NCBI RefSeq assembly: GCF_039522165.1
Contig: NZ_BAAADE010000002.1
Coordinates: 372,001 to 436,000, forward strand
Length of the DNA stretch: 64,000 nt
Reading direction: 5' to 3'
Origin: Paenochrobactrum glaciei
GTDB taxonomy: Bacteria; Pseudomonadota; Alphaproteobacteria; Rhizobiales; Rhizobiaceae
Shown here: positions 1 to 8,909 of the stretch, piece after piece
Position numbering within the stretch: the first letter of the stretch is position 1
Layout of the letters: each line of letters begins with the position of its first letter
The notes under the pieces: model-generated
Database searches by the model: none
What the model was told of the DNA's origin: nothing
The model's input: only the letters and a program-made list of their open reading frames with translations
Translations under genes and position numbers: made by a program

Positions 1-907
1 CGCAGGTCATGTGCAGTGATTTGCGTGCGCCTTTGACCTTCACATTGTAAGACGGGCTGCGATAGCCGGACGTCACAATGACCGGTTTTTTGAAGTGACC
101 TTCCAATTTACGTAACGTTTTGACCAGTTCCGGCTTAAGGCAGGCAACATCAACAGATTCACGCTGCACTTTCAGGCCGTTTGGCGCAAGGCGCGCCAGA
201 CCGGGAGCCGAAACGCGCAGTAAATGCGGCGCTTCATCTTCTTCATCGGCATCAATGTCGCTGTCGTCATAAACCGCATTGCGATGTTTGATTTCCAAGC
301 CGCCATAAGCACGCACACCCGGCAACGCAAAATTATGGGTCTGTGCGGATGGTTGTTTTTTTAATTCCAGCGATGGTTTGCTCAATGTCGATGCCAGCAC
401 CACCGGTTTTTCAGTCGCAGCCGGAGTTAATGTTTCTGCGGCCTGCGTTTTTGGCGCTTCTGCTGGTTTGGCAGGGGCTGCTTCTGCACTTGTTTCAGGC
501 TTGACGGCAGTGAAAGCTTCGGAAGATTTCGGTGTGGCGAAAAGGGCTGCAACCAATGTGGATTTCTGCGCCGGCTTTTCTGTGGTGACTTCTGCCGGTT
601 CTGTGGCTTCCGCTACACTGACAGTTTCAGTTTTTGTTTCTGGCTTGGCTTCCGATGTTTCTGCTTTGGCAGTTTTTACCGGTTTAGCACTATTTTCTTC
701 GGCAACCTTTTCATCAGCGGCCGTTTGCAGTGCTTCTGCGACAAGTGAGCCGTCAGCATTTGAAGATAGCTGAAGGGCAGACGAGCCGGAGCCGGTGGCC
801 GTGCAGGCGCTTAATGTAAAAGCAGCCAGCAATCCAAACAGGGAAATACGGGCGCAGGTCGACGAATTCAGAAGAAACTTTTGCGTCTGTTTCTGGTTTG
901 CAATCAA
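1..907 (-). CDS. Peptidase M15/DUF882-family lipoprotein, C-terminus cut by window edge
   Basis: I translated this minus-strand frame by hand; it runs off base 1, so the C-terminus is missing. Near the visible end it reads VTSGYRSP, then about 15 residues later SLHMTC. This is the pattern of the zinc D-Ala-D-Ala carboxypeptidase-like M15_3/DUF882 family, with the His as a likely zinc ligand. The N-terminus is a lipoprotein signal with a hydrophobic stretch ending LSAC, followed by about 130 residues rich in Ala, Glu, Lys, Pro and Thr that look like a disordered periplasmic linker. I chose TTG at 907 because GGAG lies 7 bases upstream and it places the lipobox Cys at residue 35. An ATG at 958 would add 17 residues but has no ribosome site. 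A role in peptidoglycan remodelling is inferred from the family. Confidence 0.75.
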   Translation of the reverse strand, partial: MIANQKQTQKFLLNSSTCARISLFGLLAAFTLSACTATGSGSSALQLSSNADGSLVAEALQTAADEKVAEENSAKPVKTAKAETSEAKPETKTETVSVAEATEPAEVTTEKPAQKSTLVAALFATPKSSEAFTAVKPETSAEAAPAKPAEAPKTQAAETLTPAATEKPVVLASTLSKPSLELKKQPSAQTHNFALPGVRAYGGLEIKHRNAVYDDSDIDADEEDEAPHLLRVSAPGLARLAPNGLKVQRESVDVACLKPELVKTLRKLEGHFKKPVIVTSGYRSPSYNVKVKGARKSLHMTC

Positions 908-1459
908 GTTTAGGCTCCAGATTGTCACCGGAGCATAACGCAGTCGCAGCCGGTTCATTTAGAAAACATCAAATATGCTTTCCGGTATTTCAGTTTAAAC
1001 ACACAAAATCAGCCGAAAAATCAGATGTTTAATCCTGATAATTATGGGCTGATTGGTGCTTATGCTTAATGAAGTTTTAAGGTTAAACAGTATCGAATGC
1101 AATCTTTTGCCAGTAACAGCCTGTAAAAACCATGTAACATTGCGTGAGATTTTTGGTTTTTTATTGTGTTTTATTCAAATAATTCAGGCTTCTGCTTGAT
1201 TGTCTGAGAGATGTAAAATTTTAAGACCGGCAGGTAAATTTGCACTGATTTTGAACGATCCGGCTGAATCGGGAGCCGTTTGCGAACTATTATTATAAAG
1301 AAAGGCAAAACATGCCCGAAAAGCGCAACTCTGATATTGACAAAAACGGGCATACTAACCAGACATAGCAGTGCTGTTTATTGTGGTTTGTTGCAAGGAC
1401 AGCTCCGCTTGTGCCGATACGTGCATAAGCGGGTTCATGAAAATTTGGATCAGGCGAAT
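908..1459. other. Intergenic region between two divergent lipoprotein genes
   Basis: No convincing gene is present. It must hold the promoters of both divergent flanking genes. TTGACA at 1337-1342 is the best plus-strand -35 hexamer, but no good -10 follows at 16-18 bases. An inverted repeat (ATGCCCG at 1312, CGGGCAT at 1348) brackets that hexamer and could be an operator or chance. Confidence 0.4.
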
Positions 1460-1810
1460 ATGACTGTGCACTTTCGGCAACCTTCCCGTTTCACCCTTGG
1501 CCTTGCGGCAGTGGCAATGATGGCCGCGCTCGCGGGTTGCGCGGGCGGAGCGGAATTTCAGGGTACGCCGCAAGAGGGTGCACGCCGTACGGGTGTCTAT
1601 CCGAATTTCGGGCATATGCCTCAGGCGGCAACCAGCCAGATCACCGCGCAGGAAAAAGACGATACAACCAACGCACTTGATGCGGAGCGTAAGCGTCTGA
1701 AGTCTGTTAAGGGTGAAAAGCCATTGACCGCCGCACAGCTGGCCGAGCTTCGCAGACAAGCTCAGGCCGAGGCCAATGCCACCTTGCAGGCGATTGAAAA
1801 CAGCAATTGA
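1460..1810 (+). CDS. Small putative lipoprotein (116 aa)
   Basis: The product starts with a basic N-terminus, a hydrophobic segment (residues 12-25) and the lipobox LAGC with Cys27, so export and lipid anchoring are predicted. The mature part is about 90 residues: a Gly/Pro region with YPNFGHMPQA, then a charged helical tail from about residue 60. The frame stays open upstream to 1280, but only the ATG at 1460 puts a signal peptide at the N-terminus. It lies 94 bases ahead of the aminotransferase gene on the same strand. I do not recognise a named family; small lipoproteins of this type are common in Hyphomicrobiales. Function unknown. Confidence 0.7.
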   Translation: MTVHFRQPSRFTLGLAAVAMMAALAGCAGGAEFQGTPQEGARRTGVYPNFGHMPQAATSQITAQEKDDTTNALDAERKRLKSVKGEKPLTAAQLAELRRQAQAEANATLQAIENSN

Positions 1811-1904
1811 TCAACGCCTTCACTTAAAAAACTGACGCTATCATTGTATCGCCGCTGGCTTTTTTGAGCTGAAGTTTCATAGCAACCTTTTTCGGAACAG
1901 GATC

Positions 1905-3098
1905 ATGTCGGAAGAATTTCATAAAGTCCGTCGTTTGCCGCCTTATGTCTTTGAACAAGTTAATCGTCTCAAGGCGGCGGCGCGAGCGGGCGGCGCCGAC
2001 ATAGTGGATCTAGGGATGGGTAATCCTGATCTGCCAACTCCGCAAAATATCGTTGATAAACTATGTGAAGCGGTTCAGGACCCGCGCGCGCACCGTTATT
2101 CTTCATCGAAGGGTATTCCGGGTTTGCGTAAGGCGCAGGCAAATTATTACGAGCGCCGTTTTGGTGTGAAGCTTAATCCGGATACACAGGTTATTGCGAC
2201 GCTGGGTTCCAAGGAAGGTTTTGCCAATATGGCGCAGGCCATCACCGCACCGGGTGATGTGGTTTTGTGTCCGGATCCAACCTATCCGATCCATTCCTTC
2301 GGCTTTATCATGTCAGGCGGCGTGATCCGTTCAGTACAGGCAAAGCCGGATGATAATTTCATTCCGTCACTGGAACGCGGTATCAAACATTCTATCCCGA
2401 AGCCGATTGCTTTGATCCTCAATTTCCCGTCCAACCCGACCGCCTATGTGGCGACGCTGGACTTCTATAAGGAAGTGGTGGACTTTGCCCGCAAGCATGA
2501 AATCATCATTTTGTCGGACTTGGCTTATTCGGAAATCTACTTTGACGGCACACCGCCGCCATCCGTGCTTCAGGTGCCGGGTGCAATGGATGTTGCGGTT
2601 GAATTTACCTCAATGTCCAAGACTTTCTCGATGCCGGGCTGGCGCATGGGCTTTGCCGTTGGTAATGAGCGTTTGATCGCAGCGCTGACACGCGTTAAAT
2701 CCTATCTGGATTATGGTGCATTTACACCAATTCAGGTGGCAGCAACCGCTGCATTGAACGGTGACGGCTCCGATATTGAATATGTGCGCAATGTCTATCA
2801 TCAGCGCCGCGATGTGCTGGTTGACAGTTTTGCACGCGCCGGATGGGATGTGCCGCCGCCAGCAGCAACAATGTTTGCCTGGGTGCCAATTCCGGAGAAG
2901 TTCAAGGCAATGGGTTCGCTGGAATTTTCCAAACTGCTCATTGAAAAGGCTGATGTGGCCGTTGCGCCGGGCTTGGGCTTTGGCGAACATGGCGACGATC
3001 ATGTGCGTATTGCGCTGGTGGAAAATGAACATCGTATTCGTCAGGCTGCACGCAACATCAAGCGCTTCTTAAGCTCTTATGATGACGGCGCTGCCTGA
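1905..3098 (+). CDS. PLP-dependent class I/II aminotransferase (AlaC/DapL-like)
   Basis: At 397 residues this is a full-length fold-type I aminotransferase. Visible landmarks are DLGMGNPDLPTP (residues 35-46), NFPSNPT (173-179), SDLAYSE (204-210), the PLP-binding Lys239 in SMSKTFSMPGWR, and a C-terminal HVRIAL segment with the carboxylate-binding Arg. Alphaproteobacterial members of this subgroup, usually found next to hom, are often annotated as LL-diaminopimelate aminotransferase, but E. coli AlaC (glutamate-pyruvate aminotransferase) is an equally good relative. The next gene is hom, 92 bases downstream, so a role in alanine or aspartate-family amino acid metabolism is inferred. The ATG is preceded by GGAACAGGATC. 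The exact substrate cannot be decided here. Confidence 0.9.
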   Translation: MSEEFHKVRRLPPYVFEQVNRLKAAARAGGADIVDLGMGNPDLPTPQNIVDKLCEAVQDPRAHRYSSSKGIPGLRKAQANYYERRFGVKLNPDTQVIATLGSKEGFANMAQAITAPGDVVLCPDPTYPIHSFGFIMSGGVIRSVQAKPDDNFIPSLERGIKHSIPKPIALILNFPSNPTAYVATLDFYKEVVDFARKHEIIILSDLAYSEIYFDGTPPPSVLQVPGAMDVAVEFTSMSKTFSMPGWRMGFAVGNERLIAALTRVKSYLDYGAFTPIQVAATAALNGDGSDIEYVRNVYHQRRDVLVDSFARAGWDVPPPAATMFAWVPIPEKFKAMGSLEFSKLLIEKADVAVAPGLGFGEHGDDHVRIALVENEHRIRQAARNIKRFLSSYDDGAA

Positions 3099-3117
3099 TT
3101 AAACGAGCTTTAAACTC

Positions 3118-3144
3118 TGTGCCGCCGAAAGTTTTGGCGGCACA
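3118..3144 (+). other. Hairpin between aminotransferase gene and hom
   Basis: A perfect 9-bp stem (TGTGCCGCC / GGCGGCACA) with a 9-base loop lies between the two genes. It lacks a T-run, so it is more likely a transcript-stabilising or processing structure than a terminator. Confidence 0.5.
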
Positions 3145-3190
3145 TCCAAATTAAAAACAACTTCTGTGAAAGACTTTTGAGGAAAAGACG

Positions 3191-4507
3191 ATGAGTGAAG
3201 CATTACGGATCGGCGTGGCCGGATTAGGCACCGTTGGCGGCTCAGTACTACGTATTTTACGTGAAAAAGCCCAAATGCTCACTCGTCAGTGCGGAAGAGA
3301 AATGATCGTGACCGCGGTCAGTGCGCGTGATCGTTCGCGCGACCGTGGTGTCGATCTGACAAATATTGCATGGTTTGATGATCCGGTAGAGCTGGCCAAA
3401 TCTGACAAGATCGACGTATTCGTTGAGCTGATCGGTGGCGATGAAGGCCCTGCCAAAGCGTCTGTTGAAGCAGCACTTAATGCCGGTCGTCATGTGGTAA
3501 CAGCCAATAAAGCGTTGCTTGCCAAACATGGTGTGGCTTTGGCAGAAATTGCCGAGGAAAAAGGTATTCTGCTTAACTTTGAAGCAGCGGTTGCCGGTGG
3601 CATTCCTGTTATTAAAGCCATGCGTGAATCCTTGACCGGCAATACCGTGTCACGCGTTTACGGTATCATGAACGGCACCTGCAATTACATCCTCACCCGC
3701 ATGTGGGAAGAGGGGATTTCATTTGAAGATTGCTTGGCCGATGCGCAGCGTTTGGGCTATGCCGAAGCTGATCCGACCTTTGATATTGAAGGTAATGATA
3801 CCGCGCATAAGCTTGCATTGCTGACAAGCCTTGCATTCGGCAATCAGATTGCTGCCGATGATATTTATATGGAAGGTATTAGCAATATTTCACTGGCTGA
3901 TATTCGTGCGGCCGATGAACTGGGCTATCGCATTAAATTGCTGGGTGTAGCACTTCAAACGCCAACTGGTATTGAACAGCGCGTGCAGCCGACCATGGTG
4001 CCGACTTCCTCTGTGATTGCGCAGGTGCATGGCGTGACCAATGCGGTGGCGATTGAAACTGATTTGCTGGGTGAGTTGCTGTTGTCGGGGCCGGGTGCCG
4101 GTGGCAATGCAACCGCATCGGCAGTGCTTGGTGATCTGGCTGATATTGCCAAAAGCCGTCCGGGCTTCCAGCATGGCCCTGTATTCGGCACACCTGCAAA
4201 AGCTTTGGCCCCTTATAAACGTGCAGACGTACGTAAGCATGACGGCGGTTATTTCATTCGTTTGACCGTGCATGATCGTCTTGGCGCATTTGCTGCAATT
4301 GCCAAGCGCATGACTGAAAATGAAATTTCGCTTGAATCGATTGTGCAGCGTCCGCCGATGGATCACCATGCTGAAGGCATTAAAACCATTATTCTGGTGA
4401 CGCATGAAACAACCGAATCGGCGGTAAAATCAGCACTTCAGGCTATTTTGGAAGATGATCACTTGGTGGATAAGCCGCAGATGATCCGTATTGAACGCGC
4501 CGGTTAA
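3191..4507 (+). CDS. hom: Homoserine dehydrogenase
   Basis: It reduces L-aspartate semialdehyde to homoserine with NAD(P)H in the threonine/methionine pathway. The 438 residues show the N-terminal Rossmann motif GVAGLGTVGGS (8-18), VTANKALLAKHG in the cofactor domain, the catalytic-domain signature AVAGGIPVIKAMRESL with GIMNGTCNYIL, and ADPTFDIEGNDTAHKLALL. A C-terminal ACT domain begins around residue 353 (FIRLTVHDRLGAFAAIA), which in this family senses threonine. The ATG follows GAGGAAAAGACG. The upstream aminotransferase may be cotranscribed. No aspartate kinase domain is fused, so this is the monofunctional form. Confidence 0.97.
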   Translation: MSEALRIGVAGLGTVGGSVLRILREKAQMLTRQCGREMIVTAVSARDRSRDRGVDLTNIAWFDDPVELAKSDKIDVFVELIGGDEGPAKASVEAALNAGRHVVTANKALLAKHGVALAEIAEEKGILLNFEAAVAGGIPVIKAMRESLTGNTVSRVYGIMNGTCNYILTRMWEEGISFEDCLADAQRLGYAEADPTFDIEGNDTAHKLALLTSLAFGNQIAADDIYMEGISNISLADIRAADELGYRIKLLGVALQTPTGIEQRVQPTMVPTSSVIAQVHGVTNAVAIETDLLGELLLSGPGAGGNATASAVLGDLADIAKSRPGFQHGPVFGTPAKALAPYKRADVRKHDGGYFIRLTVHDRLGAFAAIAKRMTENEISLESIVQRPPMDHHAEGIKTIILVTHETTESAVKSALQAILEDDHLVDKPQMIRIERAG

Positions 4508-4776
4508 GGCGCGTTTCACGCAAATGGGCAAGACTGAAACGAAGTGTGTAGTCGCTTAAATCGATTAAGGTTTTGACAGTTCTTGTTTTAAGCGTGCCTG
4601 CCCCTTGCTAGTGATAAGAGACTTTGACAAAAGAACCGGACGGCGCTTAACTCAATCTGTGAGTAACGCCGTTTAACGGCATGCGTTTTGTTTAAAGGCA
4701 GCCACTTTTCATGTGCGATTTCGTTTGAAACTTAAACCATCGCAGTAACCGATTAAAAATTCAGGACTTTGTTCAA
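4508..4776. promoter_or_regulatory. hom-glpX spacer with palindrome
   Basis: This 269-base spacer should contain the glpX promoter. The perfect palindrome GCCGTTTAACGGC (4668-4680) lies 97 bases before the glpX start, inside a wider imperfect inverted repeat starting near 4652. It could be an operator or leader hairpin; no regulator can be named. Confidence 0.3.
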
Positions 4777-5763
4777 ATGGCTAAAACCGCAGAGCAGCAA
4801 CCACACGGACTTGATCGTATTTTAACGCTCGAATTGGTGCGTGTAACCGAGCGCGCGGCCGTTGCGGCAGCCAGATTACGCGGTCGCGGTGACGAAATGG
4901 CAGCCGATCAGGCCGCTGTTGATGCGATGCGTCAGGAACTCAACAATCTGCCGATCAACGGTACAGTGGTGATTGGCGAAGGCGAACGCGACGAAGCGCC
5001 GATGCTTTATATTGGTGAAGAAGTTGGTACCCGTCAGGGAACCGATGTAGATATCGCACTTGATCCATTAGAAGGCACAACACTTTGTGCTAAGAATCTG
5101 CCAAATTCACTGGCGGTTGTTGCGATTGCTGAAAAAGGCAATCTGCTCAATGCACCAGACGTTTATATGGAAAAGATTGCTGTCGGCCCTGGTTATCCGG
5201 AAGGCGTTGTCCATCTTGATGCAACACCAACCGAAAACATTCTGTCGCTGGCAAAAGCTAAAGGTGTTGCACCAAGCGCGATTACCGCTTGCATTATGGA
5301 TCGTCCGCGTCATGCCCGTCTGATTGAAGAAGTTCGCGCAACCGGCGCTGCGATTTATCTGATCGGTGATGGCGACGTTGCTGGTGTGATGCACACAACC
5401 AACCCTGAAGAAACCGGCATTGATATTTATATCGGTATCGGTGGCGCGCCGGAAGGCGTTTTGGCTGCGGCAGCTCTGCGCTGCATCGGTGGTCAGATGC
5501 AGGGTCGCTTGCAGCTCAACACCGAAGAAAAAATTGCTCGCGCTGCGAAAATGGGCATTTCTGACCCGAACAAAATCTACACCATGAACGAAATGGCAAA
5601 AGGCGATGTGCTGTTTGCTGCGACCGGTGTAACGGACGGCAACATGCTGTCGGGCGTTAAATTTGCGCGCGATTACATCCAGACCCACACAATCGTTATG
5701 CGTTCAAGCTCGCAGACCGTACGTGAAATCAAAGCCCGCCATCAGGATCTGTCAAAGTTCTAA
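4777..5763 (+). CDS. glpX: Class II fructose-1,6-bisphosphatase
   Basis: The enzyme hydrolyses fructose-1,6-bisphosphate to fructose-6-phosphate in gluconeogenesis. The 328 residues match GlpX: GEGERDEAPMLYIGEEVG supplies metal-binding acidic residues (about 67-84), DIALDPLEGTTLCAKN gives the DPLEGT phosphatase signature, and GIGGAPEGVLAAAALRCIGG lies in the second half. In some alphaproteobacteria the same protein also has sedoheptulose-bisphosphatase activity; that cannot be judged here. A strong terminator follows at 5801, so glpX probably forms its own unit. Confidence 0.97.
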   Translation: MAKTAEQQPHGLDRILTLELVRVTERAAVAAARLRGRGDEMAADQAAVDAMRQELNNLPINGTVVIGEGERDEAPMLYIGEEVGTRQGTDVDIALDPLEGTTLCAKNLPNSLAVVAIAEKGNLLNAPDVYMEKIAVGPGYPEGVVHLDATPTENILSLAKAKGVAPSAITACIMDRPRHARLIEEVRATGAAIYLIGDGDVAGVMHTTNPEETGIDIYIGIGGAPEGVLAAAALRCIGGQMQGRLQLNTEEKIARAAKMGISDPNKIYTMNEMAKGDVLFAATGVTDGNMLSGVKFARDYIQTHTIVMRSSSQTVREIKARHQDLSKF

Positions 5764-5800
5764 TATTGGCGGCGGCCAAGAACAATTTATCGAATATTTC

Positions 5801-5831
5801 AAAAGGCGGCATTGCAAAAATGCCGCCTTTT
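5801..5831 (+). terminator. Rho-independent terminator after glpX
   Basis: A perfect 12-bp stem (AAAAGGCGGCAT / ATGCCGCCTTTT) with a 7-base loop ends in a T-run. It lies only 15 bases before the chosen recJ start. Confidence 0.88.
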
Positions 5832-5846
5832 GTGTTCATAAAAGAC

Positions 5847-7631
5847 ATGATGGATTCAGAGCGTCTTTTTCTAAATGTACGAAAATCAGCCACCGGACAA
5901 AAATGGGTGGATCGGTTGGGCTTGAGGGAAGCCAATACGGCTTTAGCCATTGCGCAAAACCATGGTATTCATGATCTGGTTGCGCGGGTACTGGCTGGTC
6001 GCGGTGTGCCACTTGACGGTGCTGCCGAATTTATTGACCCGACAATTCGCAATTTAATGCCTGATCCTTTGACGCTGACCGATATGGACAAAGCGGCGAC
6101 GCGCATTGTGCAGGCAATCGAGAGGAAAGAAAAAGTTGCAATTTTTGGTGATTATGACGTGGATGGGGCATGCTCATCGGCGTTAATGGCCAGATTTTTG
6201 CAGCACTATAATATTCCTTATCAGATTTATATTCCGGATCGTATTTTTGAAGGCTACGGGCCTAATCCGCAGGCTATGCAGGACTTGGTGGAAAATGGCG
6301 CTTCACTGATCGTGACTGTCGATTGCGGCACCAATAGTGCGCCATCCATTGATGCGGCCAATCAGGCAGGTGCTGATGTTGTGGTGCTTGATCACCATCA
6401 GGTTGGCGGTGAATTGCCTGAAAATGCGGTGGCGATTGTTAATCCCAATCGCGAAGATGATATTTCGCTGCAAGGACATCTGTGTGCAGCCGGTGTTGTT
6501 TTCCTGACATTGGTGCAGGTGGCAAAACAAATGCGTGCGCGTGGAAGCACGGCACCGGATTTATTGTCGCTACTTGATCTGGTGGCTTTGGCAACGGTTT
6601 GCGATGTGGTGCCGCTCAAAGGTGTTAATCGCGCTTTTGTGGTCAAAGGCCTGTTGGTGGCACATGCCCAAAGCAATATCGGTCTGGCGGCATTGGCGCG
6701 TGTTGCTCGTATTGGTGAACCGCTTAATGCATTTCATTTAGGCTTTATGATTGGCCCGCGCATTAATGCCGGTGGCCGTATCGGTGATGCGGGGCTTGGT
6801 GCGCGTTTGCTTGCATTGCATGAACCTGCGGAAGCTGAACAAATTGCACAAGAACTTGACCGTCTCAATCAAGAGCGCCAAGCGATGGAAGTGCAGATGC
6901 TGGCTGAAGCCGAAGCAGAAGCTTTGGTGGAAATTTCCGGCGGTGAGGGTGCATCTGTGATTGTAACCGCCAGCAATGACTGGCATCCGGGCATTGTCGG
7001 CTTGTTGGCCTCACGCTTGAAAGACAAAGCCCGCCGTCCGGCTTTTGCCATTGCATTCAACCGTAACAATATCGGCACCGGCTCCGGCCGCTCGATTAAT
7101 GGTGTTGATTTGGGCAAACTGGTTGCCAAAGCGGTAGAGCAGGGCTTGCTTGTTAAAGGTGGCGGCCATGCGATGGCTGCTGGTATTACCATTGAACGTG
7201 ACAAGCTTGGCGCTTTCCGTGGTTTCATGGAAGAAGAAGCAGGTGCGCGCGTGAGAAATTTACGCGAAAATCAAAGCCTTTCGGTCGATGGTGCATTGGC
7301 TGCATCGGGGGCGACGGTTCAGCTTTATCAGGCTTTGCAAAAGGCGGGGCCTTATGGTTCGGGTCATAGTCAGCCGGTTTTGGCATTGCCTCATCATGTT
7401 GTGGCTGATGCACGGTTGGTCGGGCGCGATCATGTTAAAGTGACGCTGAAAGGTGCCGATGGCAAACGGGTAAACGGCATTGCATTTCGCGCTGCCGAAG
7501 CGCCGCTGGGCAAGTTTTTGCTGAACCGTATCGGGCATCCTGTCCATATTGCCGGTACGCTCAATCTCAATCATTGGAACGGTTCGGTTTCAACGCAAAT
7601 TCAAATTTTGGACGCTGCCCAGCCTGAATAA
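5847..7631 (+). CDS. recJ: Single-stranded-DNA-specific 5'-3' exonuclease RecJ
   Basis: RecJ degrades single-stranded DNA from the 5' end in recombinational and mismatch repair. With the ATG at 5847 the protein has 594 residues. It shows the DHH-family motifs DYDVDG (102-107) and LDHHQ (DHH at 182-184), the DHHA1 motif GGGHAMAAG near 440, and a C-terminal OB-like region. The frame is open back to a TTG at 5766, but that would place the glpX terminator stem inside the coding region. The double ATG at 5847/5850 precedes the conserved start of the protein. The ribosome site is weak. The gap to the terminator is too small for a promoter, so transcription must begin inside glpX or read through. 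Confidence 0.93.
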   Translation: MMDSERLFLNVRKSATGQKWVDRLGLREANTALAIAQNHGIHDLVARVLAGRGVPLDGAAEFIDPTIRNLMPDPLTLTDMDKAATRIVQAIERKEKVAIFGDYDVDGACSSALMARFLQHYNIPYQIYIPDRIFEGYGPNPQAMQDLVENGASLIVTVDCGTNSAPSIDAANQAGADVVVLDHHQVGGELPENAVAIVNPNREDDISLQGHLCAAGVVFLTLVQVAKQMRARGSTAPDLLSLLDLVALATVCDVVPLKGVNRAFVVKGLLVAHAQSNIGLAALARVARIGEPLNAFHLGFMIGPRINAGGRIGDAGLGARLLALHEPAEAEQIAQELDRLNQERQAMEVQMLAEAEAEALVEISGGEGASVIVTASNDWHPGIVGLLASRLKDKARRPAFAIAFNRNNIGTGSGRSINGVDLGKLVAKAVEQGLLVKGGGHAMAAGITIERDKLGAFRGFMEEEAGARVRNLRENQSLSVDGALAASGATVQLYQALQKAGPYGSGHSQPVLALPHHVVADARLVGRDHVKVTLKGADGKRVNGIAFRAAEAPLGKFLLNRIGHPVHIAGTLNLNHWNGSVSTQIQILDAAQPE

Positions 7632-7747
7632 ATAGCAAAATCATATAAATCCCTGATTTTGTGCGTAATTTTGCACGCTCAGGGGTGTAATGATGCATGA
7701 GGCATCCTATATGATGCCAAAATATGAAATTTATCGAGGAGATATGT

Positions 7748-8791
7748 ATGTTTCGTGCTGCTTCGCGTTTTACGCAGCTCTTAGCCATTGTGGCAGTTGG
7801 ACTGGCGACTTCGCTGGTCATTATTGATACTGCCGATGCACGGCGGATGGGTGGCGGTTTCGGCAGCCGCGGTGCGCGTACGCATCAGGCACCGGCACCA
7901 ACACGCACAGCACCAAACAATGCTGCTCCGGTTGATCGTAGCATGACACCAAACACAGGCAATACGGCACAGCGTCCGGCGGCAGCACCGGCTGCAGCTA
8001 ATGCGGCCAAGCCTGGTCTGTTTGGTGGTTTTGGTCGCTCTATGCTTGGTGGCCTGATGATGGGCGGCCTGCTTGGCATGCTGCTGGGTTCAGGTTTTGG
8101 CGGTATGGCCGGTATGTTTGGCATGTTGTTGCAGGTCGCAATCATTGCGCTGCTGGCTATGCTGGCAATGCGCTTTTTTGCAAGCCGTCGTCAGACAGCA
8201 ACCGCAGGTGCCAGTGCTGGTAATGCGCATGCTTATGCGCAGCCGCAAGGTTTTGGTTCGCAGGGCTTTGGCGCTGCAAAATCATCAGTGCCAAACACAG
8301 GCGGTTCATTTGGCGGACGCACCCCTTCAGTCAACCCGTTTGAAGCAAAAGCGGATGAAGAGCCGGTTGTTGAAGAAAAGCCGTTTTCTGTTGGTCAGGA
8401 AGAACTGAACCGTTTTGAAGAGATGCTGACAGAAATACAGACCGCTTATGGTCAGGAAGATTATGGCGTGTTGCGTAAGCTTTCGACACCGGAAGCCATG
8501 TCTTATCTGGCTGAAGAACTGGGCGAAATCGCATCTTCGGGCAAGCGTAATTCTGTGACTGATATTAAATTGTTGCAGGGCGACATTTCAGAATCATGGA
8601 GCGAAGGCGATAAAGATTATGTCACCGTGGCAATGCGTTATTCCAGCGTTGATGTGATGGTGGATCGCGTGAGCGGTGATGTGGTTGAAGGCAATCCTGA
8701 TGAAGCGACCGAAAGCACCGAGCTTTGGACATTTGTGCGTCAGGATGCTGGTGAGTGGAAGCTTTCCGCAATCCAGAGCGCTAATGATTAA
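7748..8791 (+). CDS. Tim44-like domain membrane protein
   Basis: The 347-residue product has an N-terminal signal or anchor (hydrophobic to about residue 30, ending in TADA), then a low-complexity Gly/Ala/Pro region, a Gly- and Met-rich hydrophobic stretch (about 100-150), a Gln/Gly/Phe-rich linker, and a C-terminal domain starting near FSVGQEELNRFEEML. That last domain matches the Tim44-like fold shared with the mitochondrial import motor and bacterial relatives. It is probably held in the inner membrane; what it binds is unknown. The ATG at 7748 has a strong GAGGAG site; an in-frame ATG at 7724 has none. A terminator follows at once, so it is likely monocistronic. Confidence 0.85.
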   Translation: MFRAASRFTQLLAIVAVGLATSLVIIDTADARRMGGGFGSRGARTHQAPAPTRTAPNNAAPVDRSMTPNTGNTAQRPAAAPAAANAAKPGLFGGFGRSMLGGLMMGGLLGMLLGSGFGGMAGMFGMLLQVAIIALLAMLAMRFFASRRQTATAGASAGNAHAYAQPQGFGSQGFGAAKSSVPNTGGSFGGRTPSVNPFEAKADEEPVVEEKPFSVGQEELNRFEEMLTEIQTAYGQEDYGVLRKLSTPEAMSYLAEELGEIASSGKRNSVTDIKLLQGDISESWSEGDKDYVTVAMRYSSVDVMVDRVSGDVVEGNPDEATESTELWTFVRQDAGEWKLSAIQSAND

Positions 8792-8810
8792 GCAGTTAGC
8801 TTAAAGTGTA

Positions 8811-8842
8811 AAAAAAGCCCGGCCAATGTGCCGGGCTTTTTG
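8811..8842 (+). terminator. Rho-independent terminator after the Tim44-domain gene
   Basis: The stem AAAAAGCCCGG / CCGGGCTTTTT has an 8-base loop and a T-run. The A-run on the other side could also stop the convergent gloA transcript. Confidence 0.88.
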
Positions 8843-8909
8843 TTTGTTGAATCAATTCAGTATTTTATGGTCTTTGGCTGATAAGTTGATTCAGGCGCGT
8901 TGTCGGGCG

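Noticed and set aside
378..773. Plus-strand ORF of 131 residues rich in Ala, Ser and Val
   Set aside because: It is the exact antisense of the low-complexity linker of the minus-strand M15/DUF882 lipoprotein; the repetitive codons keep the opposite frame open.
1171..1353. 60-residue minus-strand ORF in the first intergenic region
   Set aside because: Lacks a ribosome site and looks like AT-rich noncoding DNA; no signal or family seen.
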